DNA from: Candidatus Electrothrix aestuarii
Lineage (GTDB): Bacteria > Desulfobacterota > Desulfobulbia > Desulfobulbales > Desulfobulbaceae
DNA length: 64,000 nt
NCBI GenBank assembly: GCA_032595685.2
Contig: CP159373.1
Location: 3,034,193-3,098,192 of the forward strand
Direction: 5' to 3'
Shown here piece by piece: positions 42,979 to 51,653 of this stretch; position 1 is the first letter of the stretch; every line of letters starts with the position of its first letter. The notes beneath the pieces were generated by a model. It worked only from the letters and a program-made list of their open reading frames with translations, did not search any database and was not told the DNA's origin. Made by a program: the position numbers and the translations under genes.

Positions 42979-43437
42979 TCAGCGCTTGCCTTTTGGGGCA
43001 GGGCTTTGTTGGTCCGTTTGCCTGAGCATTTCAAATGCGCCGAGAAACTCTTTTGGTTCATGAACAGGAAGAGTCGCTTCCTTAAAATCTTTGATATTTC
43101 TTGTGATGATATGCTGCACTCCCGCATGGAGAGCTGCTTCATGAATCACGGCATCTTCAAAATCCTTAAATCGGGATGCGAGTGACTTTTCAAGGACTCT
43201 TTGATTGACCGGTGCGATGGTAAACAGGGAAAGCAAGGATTGAATATGGCTGGCCGCTGCTTCGCGGTCGAGCATCTTGGTGCAGAGATAATGGATTGTG
43301 GTTATCGTGGTTGCACAGGCAAAACCGGCGAATTCCGAGTGCTCCACTTTTGCCATGAGTAGGGCGGCATCGTTAGAGAACGGCTCTCTGTCCAGCAGTA
43401 CATCCAGTATCACATTGGTATCAAAGAGCACCTTCAT
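42979..43437 (-). CDS. PIN-domain toxin
   Basis: 152 residues. MKVLFDTNVILDVLLDREPF opens with the first catalytic Asp; FKDFEDAVIHEAAL and IITRNIKDF hold the remaining acidic/polar residues of the PIN ribonuclease site. It starts 4 bp inside the preceding antitoxin gene, the usual toxin-antitoxin coupling. The DraG-type gene follows. Confidence 0.88.
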   Translation of the reverse strand: MKVLFDTNVILDVLLDREPFSNDAALLMAKVEHSEFAGFACATTITTIHYLCTKMLDREAAASHIQSLLSLFTIAPVNQRVLEKSLASRFKDFEDAVIHEAALHAGVQHIITRNIKDFKEATLPVHEPKEFLGAFEMLRQTDQQSPAPKGKR

Positions 43438-43676
43438 AGGTACTTCTCTTCCAGGTATTTTTTGTACTCACCCTCTCCGAGACCGCCTTTTTTCAAGGCT
43501 CCCTTGAGGGAGCGTACTGTAGGGGGCAGTACCTGCTCCCTATCCTGGTTCTCGTTTTGTATTGTCTGGAAGAAATCAGCAACGATACGGGAGAGCGATT
43601 TGCCGGTCTTTGCGGAGTATTCTTTGGCCGCCGCAATCAGGCTTTCGTCCATTCGCAGGGTTAATTTCGTATTCAT
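43434..43676 (-). CDS. DUF6364-like ribbon-helix-helix antitoxin
   Basis: 80 residues: a short ribbon-helix-helix (NTKLTLRMDESLIAAAKEYSA, then GKSLSRIVADFF) for operator binding and a flexible C-terminal tail (LKGALKKGGLGEGEYKKYLE) for toxin binding. First gene of the toxin-antitoxin unit. Confidence 0.85.
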   Translation of the reverse strand: MNTKLTLRMDESLIAAAKEYSAKTGKSLSRIVADFFQTIQNENQDREQVLPPTVRSLKGALKKGGLGEGEYKKYLEEKYL

Positions 43677-43856
43677 AGTAGCACCTTTTGGGAAGACGTA
43701 TTCTGTTTATTATTTTATACGTCGTGCGGGTGGGAAAGTCAACAGATCAGAGCGGGAGCGGTGCAGGCGCAGGGTGGATCGGTAGGGGTGGAGTCACCAT
43801 GCTGGTACCGGGCGAGTCAGCATGATGGCATGAGCCTCGTCATATGTATGATACGG

Positions 43857-43903
43857 CCTGAGTCATAGGGTTGACACTGAGGGAGTTATAACTATGACTC
43901 AGG
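43857..43903. repeat. 12-bp perfect inverted repeat
   Basis: CCTGAGTCATAG (43857-43868) and CTATGACTCAGG (43892-43903) around a 23-base loop that contains TTGACA. It may be an IS end, an operator or a hairpin. Confidence 0.65.
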
Positions 43904-43932
43904 CAGCAAGCAGAAGGCGACTGGTTCTTCCT

Positions 43933-44068
43933 TTATCGTCTCCGCCGCTTGGCCCGCACCCGTTTTAAACCATCGCGGAATTGCTCCAAGGAAGGGTAAC
44001 TGATGTGAATAACAGTCAACGCAGTGTCGATCGGCAAATGAAAATCACTGACGCTCGCTGCAAGTTAA
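43933..44068 (-). pseudogene. C-terminal gene remnant
   Basis: An open stretch without start, reading SDFHLPIDTALTVIHISYPS then LEQFRDGLKRVRAKRRRR and stop. The basic C-terminus and protein-like composition suggest a leftover of a transposase or similar gene; the family is not recognised. Confidence 0.3.
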
Positions 44069-44103
44069 AATTTGTTTACCATGAAATTGAGGTCTGACAG
44101 GGC

Positions 44104-44215
44104 ACTAGTACAGTCGGGCGTAAATCGCCCTATACTTTTGGGAGGCACTTTTCCAATTTTCACAAGGCATTTTTCTGTAAAAAGCAGTGCAAAATTTACG
44201 CCGCGCTGTACTAGT
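44104..44215. mobile_element. 112-bp MITE-like element
   Basis: Ends are ACTAGTACAGTCGGGCGTAA and, as reverse complement, ACTAGTACAGCGCGGCGTAA, i.e. about 22-bp inverted repeats with 3 mismatches. There is no coding capacity inside. The right end lies at the stop codon of the next gene, so the element may supply that stop. Confidence 0.65.
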
Positions 44216-47200
44216 TAGTTTTCCAGCAGATAATCTGTGAGTGCCTCAAGCTCTGATTCGGAGCCGCTGAAAGGAGTCATAACCATATTTGCCGGACTTG
44301 GAGGCTGACGGATGAATTCCATGAGTTCACCCCTCTTATTTTGATACTTTTCTGCCACGTTCGTCAAATCAGGTCCTATGGTGCCGCCTTGCCCCTGATA
44401 GGCATGACAGCCCTTGCATCCCTGGAAGACCTGCTTACCGTTTACAGCCGCTTCATTGCCTTGATCCGATCCAGCTGTATTCTTATCCTTCATTGTCTTG
44501 GCGAAGGTCTGGTCTATACTCATAACATAGGCTTGGCCGTTCCCGTCTTTATATAACTGCTTTGCTTGTTCTATAGTAAGTATAGGATCTACCTGCACAG
44601 AAACTTTAAAAGAATGCCCCGAGTTGGTAATAAGAACTGAATCCAGACCTTTTCCCTTTGCTTCAATAAGTCCGTCGGATGAAACTGTGATTATGTCTTC
44701 CGTTCCGCTTTCTGTGGCATAGGTTGTGCCTAATTCACCTTCTGCAATATTGAATTCTGAGCCGTTAGGGTATTTTCCTATGACCTCAAGTTGATAGGTG
44801 GAACCAACTTGGGAGAGCAGGATATCTTCCTGTGACGAGCTGATTGAATCCGGTGAGCCTTCGGGTACAACGAGTATATGGGAAGAGAAGGAGTATGATT
44901 CCTTATCAGAACCAATTGTATCTACATAGATGTTTATTTTTCCTGCTTTATAGGGTGGGATTTTATAATTCGCAACGTAAGGTGGCTCACCTTTGACCTG
45001 TATTACCTTATTGTCTATTTGGAAAAAAGCCGCTTTCTGTTCATCCTCCCCTTGTATATCAAATTTTATGTCAACGTTTCCGCCCGGCCTGATAACGGTG
45101 CCTGCCAGTGGCACAAACTTTATTGATGTACCTAAAATATATCCTTTTGTATCTGTTTTTGCAGGGGATTTACAGTCGGTATATTCAGTTTGCTCATTAT
45201 TAGCAGAAGTCGCTGTAAAGAAACCCCATTGTTTATTTTCTTCCCCTCGTAACGAGGTAACCAGTTTATTTTTTAATAAGAGATTAATAATATTTTTAGA
45301 AACTTTTTTTGACGTTGTCTCGCCAGAGTCTTCAATAACAGGAAGAGGAGCATGCACAACCCCCTTCACAACGCTTGTTTTTTGACCTGATAACCCTCCA
45401 CGCTGGCTTTTTGCAGTAACAATTGTATCGTGTTCCTTTCCCAACAATCTGTCAACACTGATTTTTTCGTTATTATCTTTCAGTCTTATATCGAATTTAC
45501 CCAATAAGAAATCCAGTTGAAACGCGATATTGAAGCCTAACTCGAAAATAGAATTATCCGAGGCAATTCCTATAACTGCATGTGAGGGAACATCGGTTAA
45601 CGGAATATTAGCAATAGCCTCACTTACAATCTGAAGATCCTCTACTCCTTGATCTATCGGCTTTTTTCGTGCTGACATCCATTCTTTAAGACTGATGCCA
45701 ACACCATAGCGTTTGCAAAATGATTTACATTTTTCTTTGCACCTTAATACTGGTCCGGGAGATTCATTACATTTTGTATAACAATCTCTGTCTGGCTCGC
45801 AGCGCATATACATTTTTTTGACATCTTTACATTCTGCTAAAACATTTCCAAAAGGTGAACCTTGATGAGGCGTTCCTATCGTAATAATTTTATGAAAATC
45901 TCCTTTATTGTAATTATCTTTTCTCTTGTATTTATCTCCCATCCATACTGTTCTTGCCCGTGTAATCAGCCCCCCCATGCTATGACCAACAACATCGACC
46001 TGAGAGGCGGCGATTCCTTTCTTTCGATGGTCGAGTAATGCATCATTAGTTTTATTAACAAGTTGATTTATTGGGTAACTGTTAGATTGTGGATTGAAGG
46101 TAGCAGCTGAGTGTTCGCTATAATCTACTAGGTAAGTTTTAAATCCTTTTTCTTTTAAAGAGGCATCAAGCCCTTCATCCCAGCAACTCATGTTGTCATA
46201 GTCTGTCAGGTAGAGATTTGAAGGAATTTCAGTAGCTAAAGAGCTAGAGCAGACCTTCCGACTCCACGTTTCCTTATCACTCCATAAACCATGAATCAGA
46301 ACGACTGGCGGCGGCACGAGTTCTAACTCCTTGATAACAGAATTTCCGGCAGAGTCTGTAGCCTCAATTATGGCTGTCTTCTTAGTTATCTCAGTAGCAT
46401 CAGAACCAGCCGGGAAATTGAGCGGAGCTTTGTACAGGGCAAATACGTAATTATCACCGTTCCCATATTGATGGGATTCATGTATCGTAATAGTTTTTTG
46501 ACATGATGAGGCAGGAGTTGAATCGGAAAGATTGTTTGAAATATTCATCGAAGCTGGCTGAAAATCAGGAGAGCCGGGTGTCTGACCATTATAAGACGAC
46601 AATTCTCCTAACTCACATGATGAAGCATTTTTAATGGTGAATGTAACAGGGCCGCTACTCTTAGCTCGGAGAAGTAACCGGGTAACGCCATCTGTAACTA
46701 CTCCTTTGCGATGAACACTGAAATTAAATAAATTCGTTTCAGAGAGATAAATGCTGTCAGATGTCGTGTCGAAAGTGGCATTCTCTAAATATTTTCCATT
46801 GCAGTTTTTCTGGGAGTCTTCACCCTCACATGCAGGGTCTAGAGCGTCCAGAGATGCTATAGATAGAACAGGCAGCATCCCGAGTTTTTTTTGGAACATG
46901 TATTGATCTTCGTCGGCTACAAGCGCCCCGTTGTCCAAAAGTATTTTTGCAACTTTTCTGTGCCCGTTATGAGTTTCACCCCAATTGTATATCAACCTGA
47001 ACAAGAGGAAATTGGTAGATTTGGCCTTCATGCTCATATCTGCTCCTCTTTCTATGAGTAATTTTGTAACTTCAGGCTGTCCAAATCTTACAGCCCAAGT
47101 CAAGGCTGTATAGTCTGACATTGAAAAATTGTAACTCTCTTTTTTAGAGATGTTGCCGTTATTGATGTCAGCACCGTGATCTAAAAGAATTTCGACAAGG

Positions 47201-48429
47201 TCAAGGTATCCTTTTGTTGCTGCTACAGTTAGAGCGGAGTGGCCGATTTTCCTTTGATTTCTTCTAGTTGTCGTGATGCCCTTTATTTTTGTTGGCATTT
47301 TTATGACTTTATTTCTAATATTTGGATCGGCACCATGGTCTATCAACAACTTTACAGATTCAGTATCCCCATTTTCTGTAGATTTTATTAATGCGGAATT
47401 TCCCTCAACGTTAATGGCATTAATGTCAGCACCTGCTTCAAGCAGTAGCTGTATAATATCATGGTGTCCGTTTTCCGCTGCTGCTATGAGTGGTGTATAG
47501 CTATACAAATTTTTGATGTTAATATTGGCTTTATTTTCAATAAGCAATTTAACAAGATCGGTGTGACCTCTCTGAGCTGCTAAAATTAAAGCGGGTTCTC
47601 CTTGTAAAGGGCCATAAAAGTCAATGCAGAATTTTAAAGTTTCCTTTTCTGTTAGAGGGTCAGCAATATGATAGTGAGATTTATCAGTGTTAATCTGTTT
47701 CTTACAGTATATTCTGGGTAGTGAGTCAATCTTTGCCCCTTTTTTTATAAGGAGATCAACTATGTCGTAATGACCATTAAAAACAGCCCACATTAAGGGT
47801 GTTTCGGCAAACCCTTCTTTGGGATTTATTTCAGCCCCCTCCTTAATGAGGTATTTAACTGTTTCAAAGTGCCCATACGCCGCTGCCACAGTTAAGGCGG
47901 TTTCCCCTGCAAATTCATAATAAGGCTTTTTAGGGTATGGGAGTCTATGATATATTTTGGTGGTATTCAAACTAGCACCATGTTGGCGCAAAAGTTTGAT
48001 AATTTCTGTATGGCCTTCTTGCGCTGCCATAATCAAGGCTGTAAATTCATCAAAATCATATTTTGGATCAACTTTCTGAAAATAATCCAGCAGGCCGCGT
48101 GATCGTACAGGGGACATTGGATAATCATAATGAAATGGCATTGTGACCCCAGAGAATATTGGTCCATTACTAATTGGTATTGATGCATTCAGGCGGATAT
48201 TACTGTCTAAATGTTTTTTGACGGCCTCAATATCGCCGGATTTCGCGGACTGAAGAAAATCCAAATATGTTTTGAAGAGCGAACTTTGTTCTTCCCTTGA
48301 CTCTAAATTGTAGAGCAAAGCAAAAAGAGATTTGATCTCTCCCTCTGGTTTTGTATCTGAGGCTGAGGAGTTTGAGAAAAAGGAGGTTAGGCAAAGTAAC
48401 AGGATTGCAGAAAGAATGTATTTATTCAT
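44215..48429 (-). CDS. secreted ankyrin-repeat / lipase-like hydrolase / Ig-like / mono-heme cytochrome c fusion protein
   Basis: 1404 residues from ATG 48429 (AGGAA Shine-Dalgarno; 12 extra codons upstream ignored) with a signal peptide (ILSAILLLCLTSFFSNSSAS). Residues ~90-490: about ten ankyrin repeats (GHTEIIKLLRQHGA-type). Residues ~720-900: alpha/beta hydrolase of lipase type with VLIHGLWSD and the nucleophile elbow GHSMGG (Ser near 815), then TIGTPHQGSP. A Cys-rich insert follows (CEPDRDCYTKC ... CKEKCKSFC). Residues ~1180-1290: BIG2-like Ig domain. The last ~85 residues are a class I cytochrome c: CKGCH haem site near 1338 and MVMTPFSG with an axial Met. AT-richer than its neighbours. 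I know of no such combination. Confidence 0.85.
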   Translation of the reverse strand: MNKYILSAILLLCLTSFFSNSSASDTKPEGEIKSLFALLYNLESREEQSSLFKTYLDFLQSAKSGDIEAVKKHLDSNIRLNASIPISNGPIFSGVTMPFHYDYPMSPVRSRGLLDYFQKVDPKYDFDEFTALIMAAQEGHTEIIKLLRQHGASLNTTKIYHRLPYPKKPYYEFAGETALTVAAAYGHFETVKYLIKEGAEINPKEGFAETPLMWAVFNGHYDIVDLLIKKGAKIDSLPRIYCKKQINTDKSHYHIADPLTEKETLKFCIDFYGPLQGEPALILAAQRGHTDLVKLLIENKANINIKNLYSYTPLIAAAENGHHDIIQLLLEAGADINAINVEGNSALIKSTENGDTESVKLLIDHGADPNIRNKVIKMPTKIKGITTTRRNQRKIGHSALTVAATKGYLDLVEILLDHGADINNGNISKKESYNFSMSDYTALTWAVRFGQPEVTKLLIERGADMSMKAKSTNFLLFRLIYNWGETHNGHRKVAKILLDNGALVADEDQYMFQKKLGMLPVLSIASLDALDPACEGEDSQKNCNGKYLENATFDTTSDSIYLSETNLFNFSVHRKGVVTDGVTRLLLRAKSSGPVTFTIKNASSCELGELSSYNGQTPGSPDFQPASMNISNNLSDSTPASSCQKTITIHESHQYGNGDNYVFALYKAPLNFPAGSDATEITKKTAIIEATDSAGNSVIKELELVPPPVVLIHGLWSDKETWSRKVCSSSLATEIPSNLYLTDYDNMSCWDEGLDASLKEKGFKTYLVDYSEHSAATFNPQSNSYPINQLVNKTNDALLDHRKKGIAASQVDVVGHSMGGLITRARTVWMGDKYKRKDNYNKGDFHKIITIGTPHQGSPFGNVLAECKDVKKMYMRCEPDRDCYTKCNESPGPVLRCKEKCKSFCKRYGVGISLKEWMSARKKPIDQGVEDLQIVSEAIANIPLTDVPSHAVIGIASDNSIFELGFNIAFQLDFLLGKFDIRLKDNNEKISVDRLLGKEHDTIVTAKSQRGGLSGQKTSVVKGVVHAPLPVIEDSGETTSKKVSKNIINLLLKNKLVTSLRGEENKQWGFFTATSANNEQTEYTDCKSPAKTDTKGYILGTSIKFVPLAGTVIRPGGNVDIKFDIQGEDEQKAAFFQIDNKVIQVKGEPPYVANYKIPPYKAGKINIYVDTIGSDKESYSFSSHILVVPEGSPDSISSSQEDILLSQVGSTYQLEVIGKYPNGSEFNIAEGELGTTYATESGTEDIITVSSDGLIEAKGKGLDSVLITNSGHSFKVSVQVDPILTIEQAKQLYKDGNGQAYVMSIDQTFAKTMKDKNTAGSDQGNEAAVNGKQVFQGCKGCHAYQGQGGTIGPDLTNVAEKYQNKRGELMEFIRQPPSPANMVMTPFSGSESELEALTDYLLEN

Positions 48430-48719
48430 TGTTGTTCCTGTGAGGTTAGATGGCTCTCGTGACAAGAGAAAGGAAGTGTATGTTACGTCCGCTTAACTTT
48501 TTTTTTCTGGTAAGTCAAGGGATTGTTTTTCTGTGACTCTGTTAGTGGTTATAAAAAAAGCCCCTCTCGATTTTACTCGGAAGGGGCTTTCTCGTTTCAG
48601 TGTGCCTGAATGAGAGCAGGCTACAGCATATTAAATTTGTTTGTGGCTCGGCTGATTGTAAGTCCTCGAGGGATTTGAAACGATCATGAAAGAGATTGCA
48701 GATATTCTCTCTCGTTTTT
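48430..48719. other. intergenic region upstream of the fusion protein gene
   Basis: 290 bp with the minus-strand terminator at 48553 and presumably the promoter of the fusion gene between it and 48429. No gene seen. Confidence 0.5.
48553..48590 (-). terminator. Rho-independent terminator (minus strand)
   Basis: Minus strand AAAGCCCCTTCCGAG pairs with CGAGAGGGGCTTTTTTT. Ends transcription coming from the chimeric ORF before the large fusion gene. Confidence 0.85.
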
Positions 48720-49040
48720 TTACCTACACGCCAACATCTGCTCATTCAGCCGCTCGGCCTGAAGACAAAAGGCCTCCATCCGGGCCTCGATGAGTTGCGG
48801 AAAGGGGTTGCCGCCAGGTCCGCAGACCGCCACCACCCGGTCAGGGTGCAGGTGCTCATCCAGCCAGGCCAGTTCCTCCTTCCGGTGGAGGAAGACAGCA
48901 TCCTCAGCCGGCAGAGAGCAGGTTGCCTCTGCCGGGGTAGGGGGCGCGCCGGTATAGTAGTTGTTGATCTGCTTGCCGATGGCTCCCTCGCCCTGGCCGA
49001 CGTTCTGGTCTCTGCCTTTGCTCTCGAATTGGTTGCTCAT
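48720..49040 (-). pseudogene. chimeric ORF: STAND NTPase N-terminus joined to a dehydratase-activase C-terminus
   Basis: 106 codons from ATG 49040. The first ~75 residues (QINNYYTGAPPTPAE, then FLHRKEELAWLDEHL and VVAVCGPGG) are the start of a STAND/NB-ARC NTPase up to the Walker A loop. At GPGG the frame passes without break into NPFPQLIEARMEAFCLQAER and LNEQMLACR, identical in protein to the last 29 residues of the activase at 51654-55922. It therefore lacks an ATPase core. A product of recombination, probably non-functional. An IS element sits directly before its start. Confidence 0.75.
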
Positions 49041-50490
49041 GCCCAGCAATTATAAATTTGACAACGTACTATTTTATTTAACGAATATGTGTTATTGAAA
49101 GGCATGATCAATATCACACGAGTCCTCTGCTTATGCCTTCAAATACCAAAGAATTAACATTCGATACGTTTGTCAATCAGATCCATAGCATATTTGATGA
49201 ACTCCCGGATTACCGGAAATTCAGCCCAAACCTCACATATTCAATGAAGGATGCGGCGTTAGGTGCGTTTTCCATGTTTTTCAACCAATCCCCATCATTC
49301 TTATCTCATCAGCGGGCAATGCAGCAGGCTCACGGGCATAATAATGCTCAAAGTTTGTTCGGAATAACACAGATCATGTCGGACAATCAGACCCGCAATC
49401 TTCTTGACACCCTTACTTCTGATAATTTTTATCCAATTTTTTCAGAAACTTTTGATCGGCTTGAAAGTGCTGGACACTTGGATCGTTATAGAGTGCTGGA
49501 TGAATATTTGTTGGTTCCGATAGATGGTACAGAATTTTTTCGTTCCTCCAAAATACATTGTGAAAACTGTTCCGTTGCTCGTAACTCCAACGGAACGGTA
49601 AGTTATTCCCATAAGGTTCTTACCCCGGTGGTAGCTGCACCGGACAACAACAAGGTCATCGCTCTGGAACCAGAATTCGTCACCCCTCAGGATGGTTCAG
49701 CAAAACAGGATTGCGAGTTGAATGCTGCTAAGCGCTGGATTGAACGGAACTCTTCTTTATCGGCTCGAAAAGTTATCATCCTGGGAGACGATTTGTTTTC
49801 CAGAGGGCCGTTTTGCAACTTATTATCGGCACACAGTTTTCGTTTTATCCTGATTTGCAAACCCTCCTCACATACGACCCTTTATCAGTATGTTGCCGAA
49901 CTTGAAAAGAAAGATGGTATTACAGTAAGTTCTCAAAGAAAATGGAACGGAAAATTTCACGAGCTTCATACTTATCGTTATGCTAATGACTTACCCCTCA
50001 AGCAGGGGGATGACGCTCCTTCTGTCAATTGGGTTGAGTTGACCGTCATTAACACCAAAACACAAGAGGTTCTGTATAAAAATACTTTTATCACTGATTT
50101 TAAAATAGACAGAACCAATGTTCAATCTATAGTACAAGCCGGAAGAACTCGATGGAAAGTGGAAAATGAAAACAATAATATCCTCAAAACAAAAGGCTAT
50201 CATTTAGATCACAATTTCGGACATGGTGATAAATTTCTCTCGAACACCTTGCTGACTCTCAACTTGGTCGCATTTCTGGCCCATACTTTCCTGGAATTTG
50301 TTGATAAAAAATACAAAGCCGTCAGATCGGTCTTGTCTGTCCGGAAAACATTTTTTAATGACCTGAAAGCATTAACCAAATATTTATTTTTCAGTAATTG
50401 GTCTCAGCTGATAAATTTTATGTTTGAACAGCTTGAGATTAAAAGGCTATCGACTTGATAATAATAAAATTTAAAATTACTGGCTCATGC
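49036..50490. mobile_element. IS4-like insertion sequence with 7-bp target duplication
   Basis: Element 49043-50483 (1441 bp). Inverted ends: CCAGCAATTATAAATTT on the left and CCAGTAATTTTAAATTT (reverse complement) on the right. Flanked by CTCATGC on both sides (49036-49042 and 50484-50490). The target includes the start codon of the STAND fragment, so the insertion cut that gene from its upstream region. Confidence 0.9.
49133..50458 (+). CDS. IS4-like DDE transposase
   Basis: 441 residues, full length. Catalytic residues can be placed in VPIDGTEFF, IILGDDLFSR and RWKVENENNN (YREK-like E region of IS4-type proteins). The N-terminus (FVNQIHSIFDELPDYRKF) and FFNQSPSFLSHQRAMQ are typical of a widely spread environmental transposase group. 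The exact family is uncertain. The gene appears intact. Confidence 0.88.
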   Translation: MPSNTKELTFDTFVNQIHSIFDELPDYRKFSPNLTYSMKDAALGAFSMFFNQSPSFLSHQRAMQQAHGHNNAQSLFGITQIMSDNQTRNLLDTLTSDNFYPIFSETFDRLESAGHLDRYRVLDEYLLVPIDGTEFFRSSKIHCENCSVARNSNGTVSYSHKVLTPVVAAPDNNKVIALEPEFVTPQDGSAKQDCELNAAKRWIERNSSLSARKVIILGDDLFSRGPFCNLLSAHSFRFILICKPSSHTTLYQYVAELEKKDGITVSSQRKWNGKFHELHTYRYANDLPLKQGDDAPSVNWVELTVINTKTQEVLYKNTFITDFKIDRTNVQSIVQAGRTRWKVENENNNILKTKGYHLDHNFGHGDKFLSNTLLTLNLVAFLAHTFLEFVDKKYKAVRSVLSVRKTFFNDLKALTKYLFFSNWSQLINFMFEQLEIKRLST

Positions 50491-50529
50491 CTGTTCTTGC
50501 CTTTTCTGTTGATGATGCCGCGCATCGTG

Positions 50530-51474
50530 TTACGAATCACCCCGGCGCCAAGGCCGGAAGAACCGCAGCCAGCTTTGCAGGGTCTCTTTCCGTTGTCGGG
50601 ACCGGATTGCCCTGCGCACCCGCTGCATGGTCCGCATCCGTTCCAGGCCCTTGGTGTACTCGCTTCGGTCGTGTCTGCTTGCGCCTTTTTTCCCTGGTGC
50701 CTGGGCCTTCCTGCTCTGTTTCGCAGGGAGCCTTGCCCGGTTCTGCCGGGGCATGCCTGTCACGTCCCTGCGCACATCCAGCTCACGCCATAGGGGCAGG
50801 CATTGCCGGAACCAATGCAGGGCCTGCTTCTCCCCCTTATGGCGCAGGCAGATATAGCCCAGGCTGCTCAGGCACCAGGCCTCATCCCGGCGGTCGCCGA
50901 GCTGCCGGGCCGCGATCAGGCGCATCTCCCATACCTCCTTTTCCACGGTCCAGGTATCCTGCTGCTCCAGGAAGAGGTCAATGACACTGGCCAGGGCCTG
51001 TACCTCGGGCCACAGACCGTTCTCCAGGCAGGACGTAACCAAGCGCAGGCACTGGGCCAGCTCGCCATCCGGGAGGGCAGGCGTCTCTGCCTTGGTCACA
51101 GCCTGCGGCCTGTACTGGGAGATGTAATACCAGGCGACCCGCTTCAGGGACGTGCAGTCCAGGGGCAGGTGCTCGGTCGCGTATTCATGGATCAGGGGAT
51201 GGCTGAGGTGCAGGCATTGCTTCCGGTGTTCCAGCAGGTCGTACCGGACCAGCTCATGGACGGCCCTGCGGCATCGGTCCTCATCATCCTCCAGCAGGGT
51301 GGTCAGGGATGCAGGGGTCAGGAGATCAAAGGCCAGGCATCCTGCCAGACGGAGGATCTGGCGGGCGTCCTCGCTCAGCAGGGTGACGTCGTGCTGCAGC
51401 TGCCCAAGGTCAGGGGGCGGGTTCGCAGGAGGGTCCTTCTTTTGTCTGTCGTTGTTGTGCAATGGCTTATCCAA
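50530..51474 (-). CDS. STAND NTPase fragment: winged-helix and TPR-like C-terminal part
   Basis: 314 residues from ATG 51474 without any P-loop. It begins in a winged-helix region typical of STAND/NB-ARC proteins (LLSEDARQILRLAGCLAFDL, CRRAVHELVRYDLLEH) and continues with helical TPR-like repeats (WCLSSLGYICLRHKGEKQAL). The C-terminus is unusually basic (RVRRAIRSRQRKETLQ). STAND NTPases are often signalling or antiphage proteins; this one lacks the sensor and ATPase parts and is probably a broken gene or half of a rearranged pair with 48720-49040. Confidence 0.6.
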   Translation of the reverse strand: MDKPLHNNDRQKKDPPANPPPDLGQLQHDVTLLSEDARQILRLAGCLAFDLLTPASLTTLLEDDEDRCRRAVHELVRYDLLEHRKQCLHLSHPLIHEYATEHLPLDCTSLKRVAWYYISQYRPQAVTKAETPALPDGELAQCLRLVTSCLENGLWPEVQALASVIDLFLEQQDTWTVEKEVWEMRLIAARQLGDRRDEAWCLSSLGYICLRHKGEKQALHWFRQCLPLWRELDVRRDVTGMPRQNRARLPAKQSRKAQAPGKKGASRHDRSEYTKGLERMRTMQRVRRAIRSRQRKETLQSWLRFFRPWRRGDS

Positions 51475-51593
51475 TTACTTCCTCCCTTAGGATCGTATAA
51501 TGGATAGATGGACAGGGTGTGATCTTGTTGTGACTTGGATTCAAGTGGTATGGTTGGTCGGCCACGCAGGCCTATTCCAGTACAAGCAGGGGA

Positions 51594-51621
51594 GAGGTGC
51601 CAGGGCTGTCCCCGGCACCTC
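51594..51621. terminator. GAGGTGCC hairpin after the activase gene
   Basis: GAGGTGCC-A-GGG / CCC-C-GGCACCTC with a short loop, 33 bp after the activase stop (minus strand). No T-run, so termination is uncertain. Confidence 0.45.
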
Positions 51622-51653
51622 CTGTGTCAGCACTATCAGCGCTATCAGTGGTA

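Larger units (their letters stand above)
43677..44214. other. 538-bp intergenic region with remnants and inverted repeats
   Basis: Contains the 12-bp inverted repeat at 43857, a C-terminal gene remnant at 43933 and the MITE-like element at 44104, each listed separately. No intact gene. Confidence 0.6.
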
